NCBI RefSeq assembly: GCF_901000735.1
Contig: NC_081544.1
Coordinates: forward strand, 20,969,410 to 21,033,409
Direction of reading: 5' to 3'
Length of the DNA: 64,000 bases
Origin: Corylus avellana
Taxonomy: Eukaryota; Streptophyta; Magnoliopsida; Fagales; Betulaceae
Shown here: positions 1 to 10,897 of the stretch, piece after piece
Numbering within the stretch: the stretch's first letter is position 1
Layout: the number at the start of each line of letters is the position of its first letter
The notes under the pieces: model-generated
What the model was told of the DNA's origin: nothing
Seen by the model: the letters and a program-made list of their open reading frames with translations, nothing else
Database searches by the model: none
Translations under genes and position numbers: made by a program

Positions 1-524
1 GTTGGACAGAAACTGGTTTAGTTTCACTAGTACACATGCACACGTCAATATACTGTTGTCAGAGAAAGGAACTTTATCATTCTGTATTTTAACCTTTAAA
101 TTTCTGTGCCTTTTGGCAAAAGCCAAACCTTCACTTTTGTTATATAACATTAGATCTTTTGATCATGCAGAGAGTGTAAAGAAAAACTCCCATTCTTTCT
201 CCTGGCACTTTCCTGTTTATATTCCCTTCAAGTTATTAAGTAGAAGGCCTCCATTTAATTCTTCAGAAATTTCTTTTATGTTCTAGGACTTGAAGCATAT
301 CATAGTTGCTGGAACACTAAAACTCACTTAGGAACCAATTATACTTGACATTGCTTCTTGTCTTGACACTGTAGCGTTTTAATTTTTAAGGAAAATAATT
401 TTTTTTTGTTTAAATTTTCATGATTTTCTTGATGATGAATTATGTCTTTACTAATTCCTCAATTGGCAAATTCATATTTCTTCTGTATCTCTTGCTAATG
501 CCTCCTGGTCCTTTTCTCACACAG
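1..524 (+). other. intron of the PRM1-like membrane protein gene
   Basis: This stretch ends in a clear polypyrimidine tract and acceptor (tttctcacacag) before the exon at 525. The one long open frame here has biased, low-complexity composition and no recognisable domain, so I treat it as intronic. Confidence 0.6.
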
Positions 525-3273
525 TACTGGGTGTATCCTCCTCTCCGTTGGGCAAGATGAATTTCATGGTGAAGTTTTGCGAACTTTGAATTATGTTGTA
601 AACCAGTCGGACTATACTGTAGACATCCTCAGAAATGTCACAGGATATCTATCCCTAGCAAAAACTATTAGTGTGGCCCAGGTGTTCCTCCCTTCTGATG
701 TCATGGATGATATTGACAAGTTGAATGTGGATCTCAAGGCTGCAGCAGATACACTGACAGAGAAGACAAATGAAAATTCTGTCAAAATAAAGAAAGTCTT
801 CAATGCTGTGTATGTATATGCTAACCTTTTTTTTTATCTATATCTAGAATTCCTTTTCAACACCATGATGTTAGTTGGTTAATTTGAGTTCGTTGTTGCA
901 GTCGTTCTGCTTTAATAACTGTGGCAGCAGTAATGCTTCTTCTGGCTCTGATTGGTCTTAGTAAGTATTGCTGAAAAATCCAAATAAAATGATTTCTTTT
1001 ATCTATTTTTTCTCATCCACTAGACTCTTGCCTCTTTGTAACCTACTGATTTATATTGTGGCAGTACTCTCTATCCTTGGGCACAAACATGCAATCCATA
1101 TGTAAGTTTTTTTTTTTGTGTTTGGTGGACATGTGCCACATCCAGTAATATTCCTACTTCACTATGCTAGATGCTATTCACATTTGTGTTTGATGCTAAG
1201 AACATATTGTTGCAGATTCGTAATAAGTGGATGGCTGCTTGTTGTGATTACATTTGTGCTTTGTGGAGTTTTTGTAATTCTCAACAAGTAAGAAATTGGA
1301 TTTCATTTTTTTAATGATTGTTCACTTCTGCACTTTTATTGCACTTACAACTAAATGCAAAACATGCTTTAATGCAATTACTAAAAGAAGTACTTTGGAA
1401 TTTCAGTACAGTTTCTGACACCTGTATGGCCATGGAGGAATGGGTAGAATATCCACATGCAGAAACCGCTCTTAGTAATATCCTTCCGTGCGTGGACCAA
1501 AGAACCACAAACCAGACACTTGTGCAGAGTAAAAAAATTATCAATCAAATTGTAAACGTCGTCAACGAATTTATTTATACATATGCCAATACATATCCCT
1601 CTCAGGAAAGCTCTTATTATTACAATCAGTCTGGTCCTCTGATGCCACCACTCTGTTATCCATATGACTCTCAGCTGCAAGATCGCCAGTGTGGGCCTCA
1701 AGAGGTGTCTGTGGCAAATGCTTCTGCGGTACGTTTAATCAATTCTAATTATTTGGTATGGAAATTTGCATTTATTGAATATGTTTCTGAAACTACTTGA
1801 TTATTGAGACAAAACAGCTAGAACTCTAGTTAATAGAATCCACTTAACGCCATGATGTGTCCATTTATATAATGTAATTGAAGGCCATTGATACATTCAA
1901 GAGTGCAGGAAACATCTGGAAGTTTGTACATAAATATTAATTTGTAGCTTCATGTTGAGATGAAAATTATAAGAGACAGTAAATCTAATATGCAATGCGT
2001 AATCACTGTCATTGCTTGTGGCTTCCCATCCATGGCATGTGTCATGTACATATTTAGATGAACAATTAAATGTCTTCTGTTTGGCTCACCTTTTCGGGTT
2101 TTAACTATATATATCTCATTATCAGCTTTGGTCTAGGTTGAAATTGAAATGAGATTATAATGTTTTTTCCTCCTTTTCTTCTTTTCAAAAGGTTTTTATA
2201 ATACAAAGTTTTTTTTTATGGTAATCCATAAGTGCTAATTTAGTCCTGAACTTCAAAAGATATTAGAGTTTGTTTAGGAGGAAAGAGAATGTGATAGTTG
2301 AGGAATTAATAGAAGTGAGTTTCAAATACCCATTCTCGTAATAGTTTGTGGGTATGGATATGTCGTATGTAATTTCTGCTTGAAATGAAGTTTTCATGTT
2401 GCACATATACCCAAAAATGTAGTAAAGAAACGAAAGAGACAAAGACATTCTCTTCCTCTGGAAGATGAATACTCCCCCAATCTGCTATATTGCTTGACTG
2501 CTTCAAAGTGGTGAAGGTTTTGTATAGATTTACGCCCGCCATGTTAATGAAGACTTAATTCTCGAATTAAACCTTGCCTATGTGCTTATTGCAAGATGAA
2601 CAGAAGGTCATAACAGTGTAAACCACTTGATACAAAACTGTTCCGGCTTTCCATATGAACATTAGTCTATGTAAGTAGGAATAAAAGATAACAGAGGAAG
2701 GACTGTGATGTTTGCCTCAGTATTTTTTTAGCCATTCTGAATAATTGTTCATGGAAGATTCTTTATTATCTCTTTTGTTAGTTTGTAACATGCAATCAAG
2801 ATTTGATTTGGCCCTCTTATTTGGTTGTGTAAATTCAGGTATGGCAGAACTATACGTGCATCGTGTCGGCATCTGGGGTGTGCACCACCGTTGGGAGGGT
2901 GACCCCAAACATCTACACACAGTTGGTGGCTGCAGTTAACGAGAGCTATGCACTTGAGCACTACACTCCGCCTTTACTTAGTCTCCAGGATTGCAATTTT
3001 GTGAGGGATACATTCAAAATGATCACCACAAGTTATTGTCCACCGTTGGGCCATTATCTGAAGATAGTGAATGCAGGATTGGTCATGATTTCAGTTGGAG
3101 TCTTGCTCTGTCTTGTTCTGTGGATTCTCTATGCAAACCGCCCCCAAAGGGAGGAAGTGTTTGTGAACTTATCCTTACCAATACAAGGCAAGAGTTTCAA
3201 GAACTGTTTTAATGGAAAAATCAACCATGGCGTACCAATATCAAATGATTCAAATCCACCAAGTGGAGTCTAG
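525..3273 (+). CDS. multi-pass plasma-membrane protein, PRM1-like plant family (3' part)
   Basis: Six exons join in phase: 525-809, 902-960, 1065-1101, 1216-1287, 1407-1728 and 2839-3273 (TAG stop), giving 402 visible residues; every junction is AG/GT. The gene enters from the left, so its start and first exon(s) are missing, and 1-524 reads as intron. Hydrophobic segments lie at the start of the first visible exon, across exons 902-960 and 1065-1101, in exon 1216-1287 and near residues 335-365 (IVNAGLVMISVGVL onward), followed by a basic NRPQREE tail. The long loop between the last two segments is rich in Cys and NxT/S sites, as expected outside the cell. From memory it matches the Arabidopsis At2g12400/At2g25270/At1g71110 group, annotated as transmembrane or 'plasma membrane fusion' proteins. 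The biochemical role is unknown. Family placement is fairly sure; function is not. Confidence 0.85.
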
Positions 3274-4974
3274 TCCGTATGGTAGAAAATTAGTATTATA
3301 GTTAGGCTCATATTTTGAGTTTTACTGTAACCCCAGCTGGGGGAAGGAACCAAAGTGGGGCGAAGCTCCATTTTGAGTTGAGGGATAATATTATAGTGTA
3401 TTTTGTTACATCTATAGTGAAAAGTGAATGAATTGGTCCATTTTTCTTACTGTCTTGCCCTACATAAATGTCCTTTGTTTTAGTGATCCTTCAAAGATTG
3501 TTTTCCCAGGCAAGCCATCAATATATACATACTTTATCGTTGAAATGCAGAATACGAAATAGATTTGGCTAATAATCTTGAGTTTCTTTCTAATAATCTT
3601 CGCTTGTCTCAACCTGAACATGGGACAGAAGCGGTGGAATGGCTGCTATTATTCTAGAAATCTTTAGGGCCTTTAGAATCCACAAAGAAACTTTATATTT
3701 GTTACATTTGTTACAATTTTAATCATGTGTATATAAATTATTTGGCACCCTCCCTCCCCTTGTAAGTTGGCTTTTAAGGGCCAGTTTTACTTAAGGTTTG
3801 TATCATTTGGTATCAAAGTTAGCCACTACGTCAAATATGGAATCTGACGTAATTCATCGAGTATGAGATCAAATGGGTTGCGGCTTTATATTCCAGTCGT
3901 GGAGAAGGCAACCCTTAGGTTGGATAAAACTGTCTATGCTATGATGTATGAGCATAGTATTAAGCCATTGAATATTGATATATGAGTATAATCGCTAAAA
4001 GAGAAATACAACTATTGGATCAATGCTGATAGAGTGGGCTACCGTAGATATTAGTTGCAAAGCGTTGTGCCATGTTACAATCTTAAGTGCCTTACATAAC
4101 TTAAGTGTAATTTTAACCATTTGTATATAAAACTCTTGGACGCCTTTTCCTTATAAGCCAGTTTTCAAGGATAAGTTCTACCTAAGATTTGTATTAATAT
4201 CCACAAGGTGAAGAGGAAAATTCTGAAATTTTGAGGTGATTTGCAATCAAAATCATATGTATATAAACTCAATGCATGCGTTCGATGAGAAACACTTTTA
4301 GGTAATTCGGTAAGAAGATAAAATCTTCCAATGCGATTTTGTTAAAAAAAGAAAAAAAAAAAAAAAAAAAAAGATAGAAATTTCCTCCAAACTAGTTTGA
4401 AGAAAATATCTTACAATCCATTTAAAATCATGCAAAGTGTCTATAAACATTTAAAACGCACATTAAATTTAATCTAAATTAATAATCTGCTATTAATGAT
4501 GTTAATAATTTAATGTACTTTTTAAATATTCATAAATACTTGGCACGATTTTAAATGGGTTAGAGAATATTTGAAGGAAATTTCTCTCAAAAAAAAAATT
4601 GCCTAACTAATGTGTATAGATTTTGATAATTGATATATGTCTTCTTTCCTTTAAAGCAAATCTTGAATGTAGACTCTAATTAGGCTAGGTTCATGAGATA
4701 AGGTGTAAAGAGTTTGATTTCTATTCCAGTTGTCTTTCCCTTTTGAAATAGATTTGAAATTTAAAAAAGAAAAATCAAAGAGAGATTTTAATAGAGGGGA
4801 ACGGATAGGGTTTTATTTGAAATTGTTTCCTTAAAAGATCATTTAATAAAAGCACTACAAAATTAGGAACTTTTGACCCTATGAAAATTGGAAACCATGC
4901 CCAAACTGTTGTCCCATTTAAACCATTTATTTTAATTAAATATTATGTGTTAGGCCTCATTTATTAAAATGGAG
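3274..4974. other. 3' UTR, then gene-free DNA with LTR-like direct repeats
   Basis: About 250 bases of 3' UTR follow the TAG at 3271. Two related segments, about 3712-3815 and 4106-4205, share 'tgtatataaa', 'ggc/gcgcc', 'cttgtaagttgg' and 'ggtttgtat' blocks in the same order. The first runs into 'tggtatcaaagttag', which resembles the initiator-Met tRNA primer site of plant LTR elements. This looks like the remains of a small LTR (TRIM-type) element. A run of A lies at about 4339-4372. No gene is seen. Confidence 0.4.
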
Positions 4975-5070
4975 CATGCTCAATCGACTAGGATCACACC
5001 TAATGAAGTAGAAGTCACTAGTTCGAATCCCCTCCCCCCTCTTGTGCGGATATGTCAACAAATAAAAATA
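4975..5070 (+). mobile_element. short tRNA-derived SINE relic
   Basis: The 96-bp body contains 'agttcgaatcccc', close to the pol III B-box of tRNA-derived SINEs, and ends in an A-rich tail. Perfect 9-bp direct repeats (aaaatggag) flank it at 4966-4974 and 5071-5079, as expected of a target-site duplication. The family is not identified. Confidence 0.6.
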
Positions 5071-5210
5071 AAAATGGAGTCCGAGATCACACATGAAATG
5101 GAGTGTTGATTAAATAATTAAATTTACTTATTCCTATTGACTTAAGATTTTTGGTTAGCCATGCATCTATAACAGAGACACATTTTGCTGCTAAAACTCT
5201 TGTATCCATG

Positions 5211-5362
5211 GACGGAGGAAGGAGTGGCCATATAGGCCATGGCCACCCCCAATTCATAAGAAAAAAAAAATGAAAATAATTATATTTTCATTTTTTTTTA
5301 TTGGTCCCTAGCAACACAATATGTTGGCCCTTCCATTGCCCATACTAAACTCTGCCTCCGTC
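5211..5362. mobile_element. small MITE with terminal inverted repeats
   Basis: The element starts 'gacggaggaaggag' and ends with the near-complement 'ctctgcctccgtc'. The inside is AT-rich and palindromic around 'atgaaaataattatattttcat'. No clear target-site duplication was seen. The ends resemble degraded hAT-type ends, but the superfamily is uncertain. Confidence 0.5.
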
Positions 5363-5941
5363 ACAGCCTGCATCTGATAAGGATTCTGTTCATATTTCTT
5401 TCCTACCACTAACAACAAACTATGGCTGTATATCACTGCCATATATTAGTTTGGACCGAAGAACTACAATTCCAGTGGGGGAAAAAAGAAATATGGGGAT
5501 CAGATTTCTCATCAAATTATCAAGTTGCTATCCAGTATTTGTAGGTAGAACCGTGAAGAAGTTCAATTGTTGCATATCCTTCTCCAAGACAAGCATATTT
5601 GGTAACAGAGGATTCAAGGAAACAGAGACAGAAGCATGGAATGATTCCACTTCTGAAAAATGATGGCTATGAAGTCAATAATAATGATATAGAATAATCA
5701 AAGGCTATGTATGGTATCCTATCATACATCCTATGATTTCTTAAATCACAAGTCAATATTGAAAGAAGCACTTCATACTGAAAGATATTGACTATCATCG
5801 AATTCAAAGGGTTCAAGGGGAGCTCTTGAAACAGAATTTACAAAATCAAACATCACATGCCACCCAATTGAAGAAATTCCAAATTCAACAAGTCATGGTA
5901 ACAGTGATAGAAAAACCCCCCCATCAAGAAACATCAGCGCC

Positions 5942-6952
5942 TTAGAACTCACAGTTTTCCGGCGAATTCTCCTCGGATGTAACTCCTGCAACTTCTTGTG
6001 GCCTCTCCGGCAGCGAAAGAACCTCGCGAAGGCCGTGAACCACGAGCCAGTCACTGATATACATGTTCGGATGCAAAACCGGCACGCCATTGAGCATCAA
6101 TTCTTCGCCGCACCTCGTGGAATTTATCGTAAACCCCTCCAAATATGTCACCATCGCCGTCCCGTCATCGAATTTCACCAAATCATTCCACAGGAGCCTG
6201 CAGGGAACGACATGCCGGAGAAAGATCGACGAGTGCTCGCTGAAATTACCGATCCTTGTCAGCATGGCTTTATCCAACGGAGCAAAAACAGTCATCATCT
6301 TCCGCTCCTTATTCTCCGGCACCTGTACATCAAGAAACACAGCCATCGCAGAGTACCCACTGGACCTCAAAACCCCACTGGCTTGGCGGAACGAATTAGC
6401 CCCGGAAAAAACAACCGTTCCATTTTCCGTTGAAAACCCACATCCAAGATTCGACCCGGGGATCTGAACCGGCACCGAAACCTCGAAGTTCGGATCAAAG
6501 AACTGGTCGATTCCGTGGATAATCAACAGCCCATCGTCAAATATCGGCGACCCGGTAATCATGACGTGGTTTAGCGAAATTCGGTCGTCGGACGGGGACG
6601 TGGTGACGGTGAGTGAGCGAGGCGCGAACAGGGTGGGGATCTTGGCGGCATAGGGGAGGGATTTGAGGGTTTGGAGGGTCAAAGGGAGGAGAGAGAAGTG
6701 GAATTGGAGGAGCGATCGAGAGGGTTGGCCGGAGCGAACAAAGGCACCGTCGGCTGGAGCGAAGATGGTGAGATAGGAAGAGTTTGGGAGGAGGGTGTCG
6801 GAGACGGCCTCCAGAGTTAAGGACATGGAGAGGTAGCCGGAGTCGGCCAGGATATCTGCGGCGTCGGCGATGCTCTCGGAGGGGATCGAGGATGAGAGAG
6901 AGAAGACGGAGAAGAGGATGAGAGAGAGGAGGAGAAGGACTGTGGAATCCAT
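5942..6952 (-). CDS. fasciclin-like arabinogalactan protein (FLA19/20/21-like)
   Basis: An intronless 336-residue protein. Residues 1-22 form a signal peptide (hydrophobic LLLLSLILFSVFSL). The first FAS1 unit has the H1-like motif TIFAPADGAF at about 62-71, and a second has TVFAPLDKAM at 221-230 followed by the FLRHVVPCRLL segment and YLEGFTINSTRC. Several NxS/T glycosylation sites are present. No hydrophobic GPI-anchor tail is visible, and the protein ends in an acidic, Cys-containing stretch. FLA proteins are secreted, glycosylated cell-wall or cell-surface adhesion proteins. The layout and lack of an anchor fit the divergent FLA19-21 group best. The ATG at 6952 is chosen because the signal peptide follows directly. 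It is somewhat shorter than relatives of about 400 residues. Confidence 0.88.
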   Translation of the reverse strand: MDSTVLLLLSLILFSVFSLSSSIPSESIADAADILADSGYLSMSLTLEAVSDTLLPNSSYLTIFAPADGAFVRSGQPSRSLLQFHFSLLPLTLQTLKSLPYAAKIPTLFAPRSLTVTTSPSDDRISLNHVMITGSPIFDDGLLIIHGIDQFFDPNFEVSVPVQIPGSNLGCGFSTENGTVVFSGANSFRQASGVLRSSGYSAMAVFLDVQVPENKERKMMTVFAPLDKAMLTRIGNFSEHSSIFLRHVVPCRLLWNDLVKFDDGTAMVTYLEGFTINSTRCGEELMLNGVPVLHPNMYISDWLVVHGLREVLSLPERPQEVAGVTSEENSPENCEF

Positions 6953-8160
6953 TGATGATGAAATGGATCTCTGTGTGGTTTTAGCAGAGTGTAGCGCGTG
7001 GAGAGGGAAGGTTATAGTTGTGGTTTTTGGCGGGGAAAGAGTTGAAACGTGGCAGCGTCGGGTTCGTTGATCTGGGCGGGAATGGAAAGTTAGTTAATAT
7101 GTGAACAGAGGGTTCGTTGGGCGGTTGTGACGGAGGACACAGTCGTTCGATAATTAGGCATGGTGTTTTTGTAATGACATATACATCAAAGTTGGCGAAA
7201 AGAATTCATTTGCATAAGATTTTTTTGGGTTCACTCAATTCAAAAGTTTTTGTTTTTTTGCTAAATAGCTCCTCAAAAGTCAAAACTCACTTTATCTTGT
7301 TTAGCTAATAAATTTTTAAAGGCCTCATACGTCCGATAAGCTATATTTTTATTTATATCATTTTAATAGTATTTTTTTTTTTAACTCTTTATTGATTCTA
7401 TTTTTATTTCTTTTCTAAAATTTGTATTTAACTTTTTATTTTTTCAATGGTAATTCGTTTAGCACAATAATTTTTTAACGATCATTATTTTTCAAATAAT
7501 CATTTTTGTAACTATAATATTTTTCAAATATCGTATTTGTTAACGTTAAGTATGAACACTATATTCTCATAGTAATGTCAATCATATTTATGAAATATAT
7601 TTTTATTAAAAATTGTGAAAGAATATGCTCATAATGATCTATTAAAAAGTGAAAAAAGTTTTGGGAAAAAAAAAAAAAAAAGTGAGAGAAACAATAAAAA
7701 ATAAAATGGCTTTCGTGAAAAGTGCTGCTACATGTAGTATTTCTTTTTTTTTTAAGCTAATCAAATCAAATATCCATTTTGCATTTTTTTTTTTTTTTGG
7801 CTAATCCAATGTGGGGGGTTTTTTTTTACAAATTTGATTAACCATTTTAGATAAAAGTACCATTTGCATGGCTCCTCCATTATGAGTACTCTAATCAGTG
7901 TCAAGTGTTATATTTTACATGTTTTCTTTAATATTTTTAATAGTCATTTATTCTTATTCTATTAAATTAAGAATCCAAATATTAATTTTTGAGAAACCAA
8001 AAAAAATTAAATAACACTTATCACTTATTAAAATAAGTTAGAATAACATTTCTTCCAAATCCCGTATGTAATGCTCAGCAAACATTGGATTCATAGCTAA
8101 TAATTATATTATTATTATTATTATTATTATTATTCATCTCCTTTGAACCGAAAGGATGCT
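6953..8160. other. gene-free AT-rich DNA with repeat relics
   Basis: This holds the upstream region of the FLA gene and AT-rich spacer. About 7265-7400 (from 'aaaactcactttatc' through 'gtttagctaat' and 'gtccgat') is similar in reverse complement to 42180-42300, so both belong to one dispersed repeat. A short ATT microsatellite lies at about 8107-8134. No gene was found. Confidence 0.5.
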
Positions 8161-8283
8161 GACTTTTGGCCTTCCGATCGGGAATTTGAGCTTAATAATT
8201 AGGTGTTTTGAATTTCCCACAAATTCAATTAATATTGTGAATTTTAAAAGTCAAGTTATTAAATAAAAGTATAGAACTATGCC

Positions 8284-8290
8284 TATAAAA
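8284..8290 (+). promoter_or_regulatory. TATA box of short gene 1
   Basis: 'gcctataaaaac' lies 40 bases before the ATG at 8330. The same box, in the same wider context ('gaatttcccacaaattca' upstream), precedes short gene 2 at 12593. Confidence 0.55.
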
Positions 8291-8329
8291 ACAGAACTCT
8301 GACAAGTCATCATTCATAGCTTTGTTACA

Positions 8330-8431
8330 ATGCCGTGGTTCAATATTTGGGCTTGCATGAGCTTTCTCGCCATGGCTGTGTCTTTAGTTATTAACGTTGT
8401 TGAGCTGGTTTCCTTCTTTACTAAAACGTAG
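8330..8431 (+). CDS. short hydrophobic peptide gene 1 (unrecognised, 33 aa)
   Basis: I do not recognise this gene. The ATG opens 33 codons ending in TAG. The peptide is largely hydrophobic with the core IWACMSFLAMAVSLVIN, which could form one membrane helix or a signal anchor. It aligns with the paralogue at 12646 (IWAFIKFLAMVLCLLID). Both sit behind matching promoter segments with a TATA box and share 3' sequence ('cacatgttt', 'gtatgcttcttgt.attgat'). This copy carries about 75 extra bases after the core that end its frame early, so it may be the damaged one. The RNA rather than the peptide could be the functional product. Conservation of promoter and core suggests a real transcription unit, but without transcript data this remains inference. 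Confidence 0.4.
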   Translation: MPWFNIWACMSFLAMAVSLVINVVELVSFFTKT

Positions 8432-8983
8432 AAAGTGAGCTGAAGAGGGATGGAGCAGCCACAGATCGAAGATGCACCCACATGTTTCAAGCCTATTACT
8501 ATATATTTAAGTTGTATTACTACTTAACAATAACTACTGCTCCTCTACTACTTTCTTATTGATGTATGCTTCTTGTCATTGATTATATAAAAAGGAATTA
8601 GCAAAATTTGAGTGCATGGTATCTACATGCCTCAGTGTTCGTTGTTTCTTTTAAAATTTATGTCATTTGAACAATAAACGACATTAACAGCGGTGATATT
8701 ATTTACTGTTCAAACGACATTATTCAAACAATATTAACTGTTTAGTTCCGTTTCTGTAGCATTAAACATCATTAAAAAAGTTACACAAAATGCGCAGGCA
8801 AACTTCATCAACTATATATGTAGTTTTTCACAGCTTTTATCTCTATTTCATAGATATTCTGATTAAGATTGCCCACGCCAAGTCCTGATCACCCAAGTGG
8901 CGGAGTCATTGCTTGAAAGCAGAATCTAATGCTTGTTCATCAAGGACCACATCAAATATATATTCTTCGCCATTTTCCATAAA
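8432..8983 (+). other. 3' region of short gene 1 and spacer to the HSP gene
   Basis: 8432-8640 is homologous to the DNA downstream of short gene 2 (12700-12870), so the duplicated unit continues past the stop codon. The rest is spacer and the distal HSP promoter. Confidence 0.4.
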
Positions 8984-8991
8984 GAAGATTC
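8984..8991 (+). promoter_or_regulatory. heat-shock element upstream of the sHSP gene
   Basis: The inverted pair GAAgaTTC is the core unit bound by heat-shock factors. Another GAA lies at 9003-9005, and TTC-type half-sites lie just upstream around 8963-8977. The site is about 80 bases before the TATA box. Confidence 0.55.
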
Positions 8992-9070
8992 GTCTCTAGC
9001 TTGAAACATCATCACAGGCATGGACACAATCCACCATACACGTACACCAATTAATCTTCTTGTTTTCTTC

Positions 9071-9077
9071 TATAAAT
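9071..9077 (+). promoter_or_regulatory. TATA box of the sHSP gene
   Basis: 'tataaat' lies about 125 bases before the start codon, which leaves a 5' leader of roughly 95 bases, typical for plant small heat-shock genes. Confidence 0.65.
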
Positions 9078-9195
9078 ACTGCAATATTTCTTACACGGAG
9101 ATCTAGTGCTCAAATCGATCTCCTGGTTCGGCTAGAGTCTGGTTGTTTAATTTATTTCTCATTACCAAATACATAAGAAAAACAAATTAAGATCG

Positions 9196-9636
9196 ATGAT
9201 GTCTAGCATCTTTGGTGGCCGATATGATCCTTTCTCTCTTGATGGTTGGGAATGGGACCCATTGGGGGACTTTCATTTCAAAGGAAACGAAACGACGTCA
9301 TTCGTGAGCGCTAGGATGGATTGGAAGGACACCCCTGAGGCGCACGTGGTGAAGGCGGAGCTTCCGGGGCTCAAGAAAGACCAAGTGAAGGTGGAAGTGG
9401 AGGAAGGCAAGGTCCTTTCTATTAGCGGCGAGAGGAAGATAGAGAAAGAAGAGAAGACCGACAAGTGGCACGTCGTGGAGCACAGCAGCGGCAAGTTTCT
9501 TCGGCGTTTCAGGCTGCCTGAGAATGCCAGGGCTGACAAGGTCACCGCACTTTTGGAGAATGGAGTGCTTACTGTTACAATTCCTAAGTTGGAGACAAAG
9601 AAGCATAGCGCTAGAGTCATTGATATAGAGGGCGAC

Positions 9637-9639
<3 letters not shown>
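9196..9639 (+). CDS. class I cytosolic small heat-shock protein (HSP20)
   Basis: An intronless 147-residue protein (about 17 kDa) with the plant class I layout. An N-terminal arm ([23 protein letters not shown]) is followed by an alpha-crystallin domain from about residue 42, containing [19 protein letters not shown] and the [11 protein letters not shown] signature, and a short tail with the V-I-D-I form of the IxI anchor. Such proteins are ATP-independent chaperones that form large oligomers and hold unfolding proteins during heat stress. Two adjacent ATGs occur; the first (9196) is given. The promoter has a heat-shock element and TATA box. The N-arm is more divergent than in common 17-18 kDa class I members, but the class call is firm. 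Confidence 0.93.

Positions 9640-9673
<34 letters not shown>
9640..9673. repeat. (TA)n microsatellite
   Basis: About 17 uninterrupted TA units start directly after the sHSP stop codon, in its 3' UTR. Confidence 0.9.
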
Positions 9674-9675
<2 letters not shown>

Positions 9676-9751
9676 TGGTCAATTAAAAAAATAATTGTGG
9701 ATTAATTAGTAAATAAGCACTATTAATGTTGAATCTTTTATTTATTTATTT

Positions 9752-10165
9752 TTAAACTTCACTTTAAACTCGTGAACTACCTTGCTTTTAAACCCACCCA
9801 GATTTTAAAAACTCTCAATTTAACTCCCTGAACTTTTAATTTGATTCAATTGACCCACTCAGTCATATTTTAAATATTAAAAGTGACAAAATGATATTTA
9901 TATCCTTGAATTTTTTATAACATTTCAAATTTACCTTTAATTTCAAATTAAAACTATTTTTTTTAAAAAAAAAAAAAACGAAAATCAAAGGTCTAAAGGC
10001 TAAAACTGGTCTTTTTAGGCATTTCCGTTAAAAGTTAATGGCTAAAACTGACGGGGGTAAATTAATTGAAATCGAAAGTTCATGGGTATAAATTGAGAGT
10101 TTTTGAATTTTGGGCGGTGTTCTCAAAACACGCGCGCGATAATTCAAGGGTGTAAAGTGGAGTTT
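9752..10165. mobile_element. Mutator-like MITE, copy A
   Basis: The left end reads 'aaacttcactttaaact' and the right end 'gtgtaaagtggagttt', its imperfect complement. Inside, matching inverted blocks ('ctctcaatttaactcc', 'aaattgagagttttt') continue the terminal inverted repeat to more than 100 bp. It is AT-rich and has no coding capacity. It belongs to the same family as the elements at 10898 and 47391. Limits are approximate. Confidence 0.6.
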
Positions 10166-10179
10166 TTTTTTTTTTTTTT

Positions 10180-10570
10180 TTTTGAAACTTCACTTTAGAC
10201 CCCTGATCTACTACGCAATTTGACATATCCCCTCCGAACTTTGAAACCTCTCAATTTGGACCCCTGAACTTTCAATTGCAATAAATTTGAACTCTTCCGT
10301 CAATTTTTGCAGTTAAAACCCCTAAAAAAATAAAATTACCCTTCAATTTTATTTTTATTAAAAAAATGGAAATAGAAAATTTGAAAAAAAAAAAAAAAAA
10401 GGTCACAAGGTGACCCACCCAACTGTGGGTCACCTTGTGATTTTTTTTTTTTATAATATTTTTTTTTAAAAAAAAATTAATTTGAAATTAAGGTAAATTT
10501 GGAATTTTATAATTGGACTTATACCAATCTCTTTTAATTGCGATTAAAATTAAATTCCTTAGTGGTAGTT
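10180..10570. mobile_element. MITE-family fragment, copy B, with an internal hairpin
   Basis: It starts 'gaaacttcactttagacccctg', the same end type as copy A, but no matching right end is found, so it is partial or was cut by later insertions. It contains the hairpin listed separately. Almost the same sequence reappears at 28724-29100. Confidence 0.5.
10403..10440. repeat. perfect 16-bp hairpin
   Basis: 'tcacaaggtgacccac' (10403-10418) is the exact complement of 'gtgggtcaccttgtga' (10425-10440), with a 6-base loop. It is flanked by runs of A and T. The same hairpin occurs in the copied block at about 28947-28984. Confidence 0.85.
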
Positions 10571-10807
10571 TACTCATTAAATGCTGAAATATGACTTATT
10601 TTATATATAAAATAAGGCATATTTTATATAAAATATGACTTAAATGAGATGAACAACTGAAATTTATGAATTTAAAAATCTCAAATTTAAAAGAAATTTT
10701 AGGAGCTCTCAATCCCGTTTCTACCCATTTTGACATGCATTATGTGTAATGTCCATGATTTTAAATTCAATGAACTTTCTTCCTTGACTAGCGTATAAGT
10801 AACTTGA

Positions 10808-10827
10808 NNNNNNNNNNNNNNNNNNNN
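10808..10827. other. assembly gap (20 N)
   Basis: A run of 20 N. The related block at 28.5-29.6 kb reads straight through the equivalent position and also lacks about 70 bases found just before this gap. Confidence 0.95.
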
Positions 10828-10897
10828 GAAATGAGGAATTGACTTGTACAAATTTATAATACAGACCAAACTAATAGGAATTGAGTTAAAAAAATTT

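Noticed and set aside
2..286. Open frame at the left edge (94 codons)
   Set aside because: It lies in the intron before the exon at 525, has no domain or splice continuity, and its amino-acid make-up is that of AT-rich non-coding DNA.
3807..3821. 'tggtatcaaagttag' as the primer site of an intact LTR retrotransposon
   Set aside because: No coding region and no clean LTR pair were found around it; only a degraded direct repeat remains.
5996..6467. Long open frames on the plus strand at the FLA gene
   Set aside because: They are antisense shadows of the 336-codon FLA frame, which has a signal peptide and FAS1 motifs.
9273..9620. Antisense frames across the heat-shock gene
   Set aside because: Shadow frames of a well-supported small heat-shock protein.
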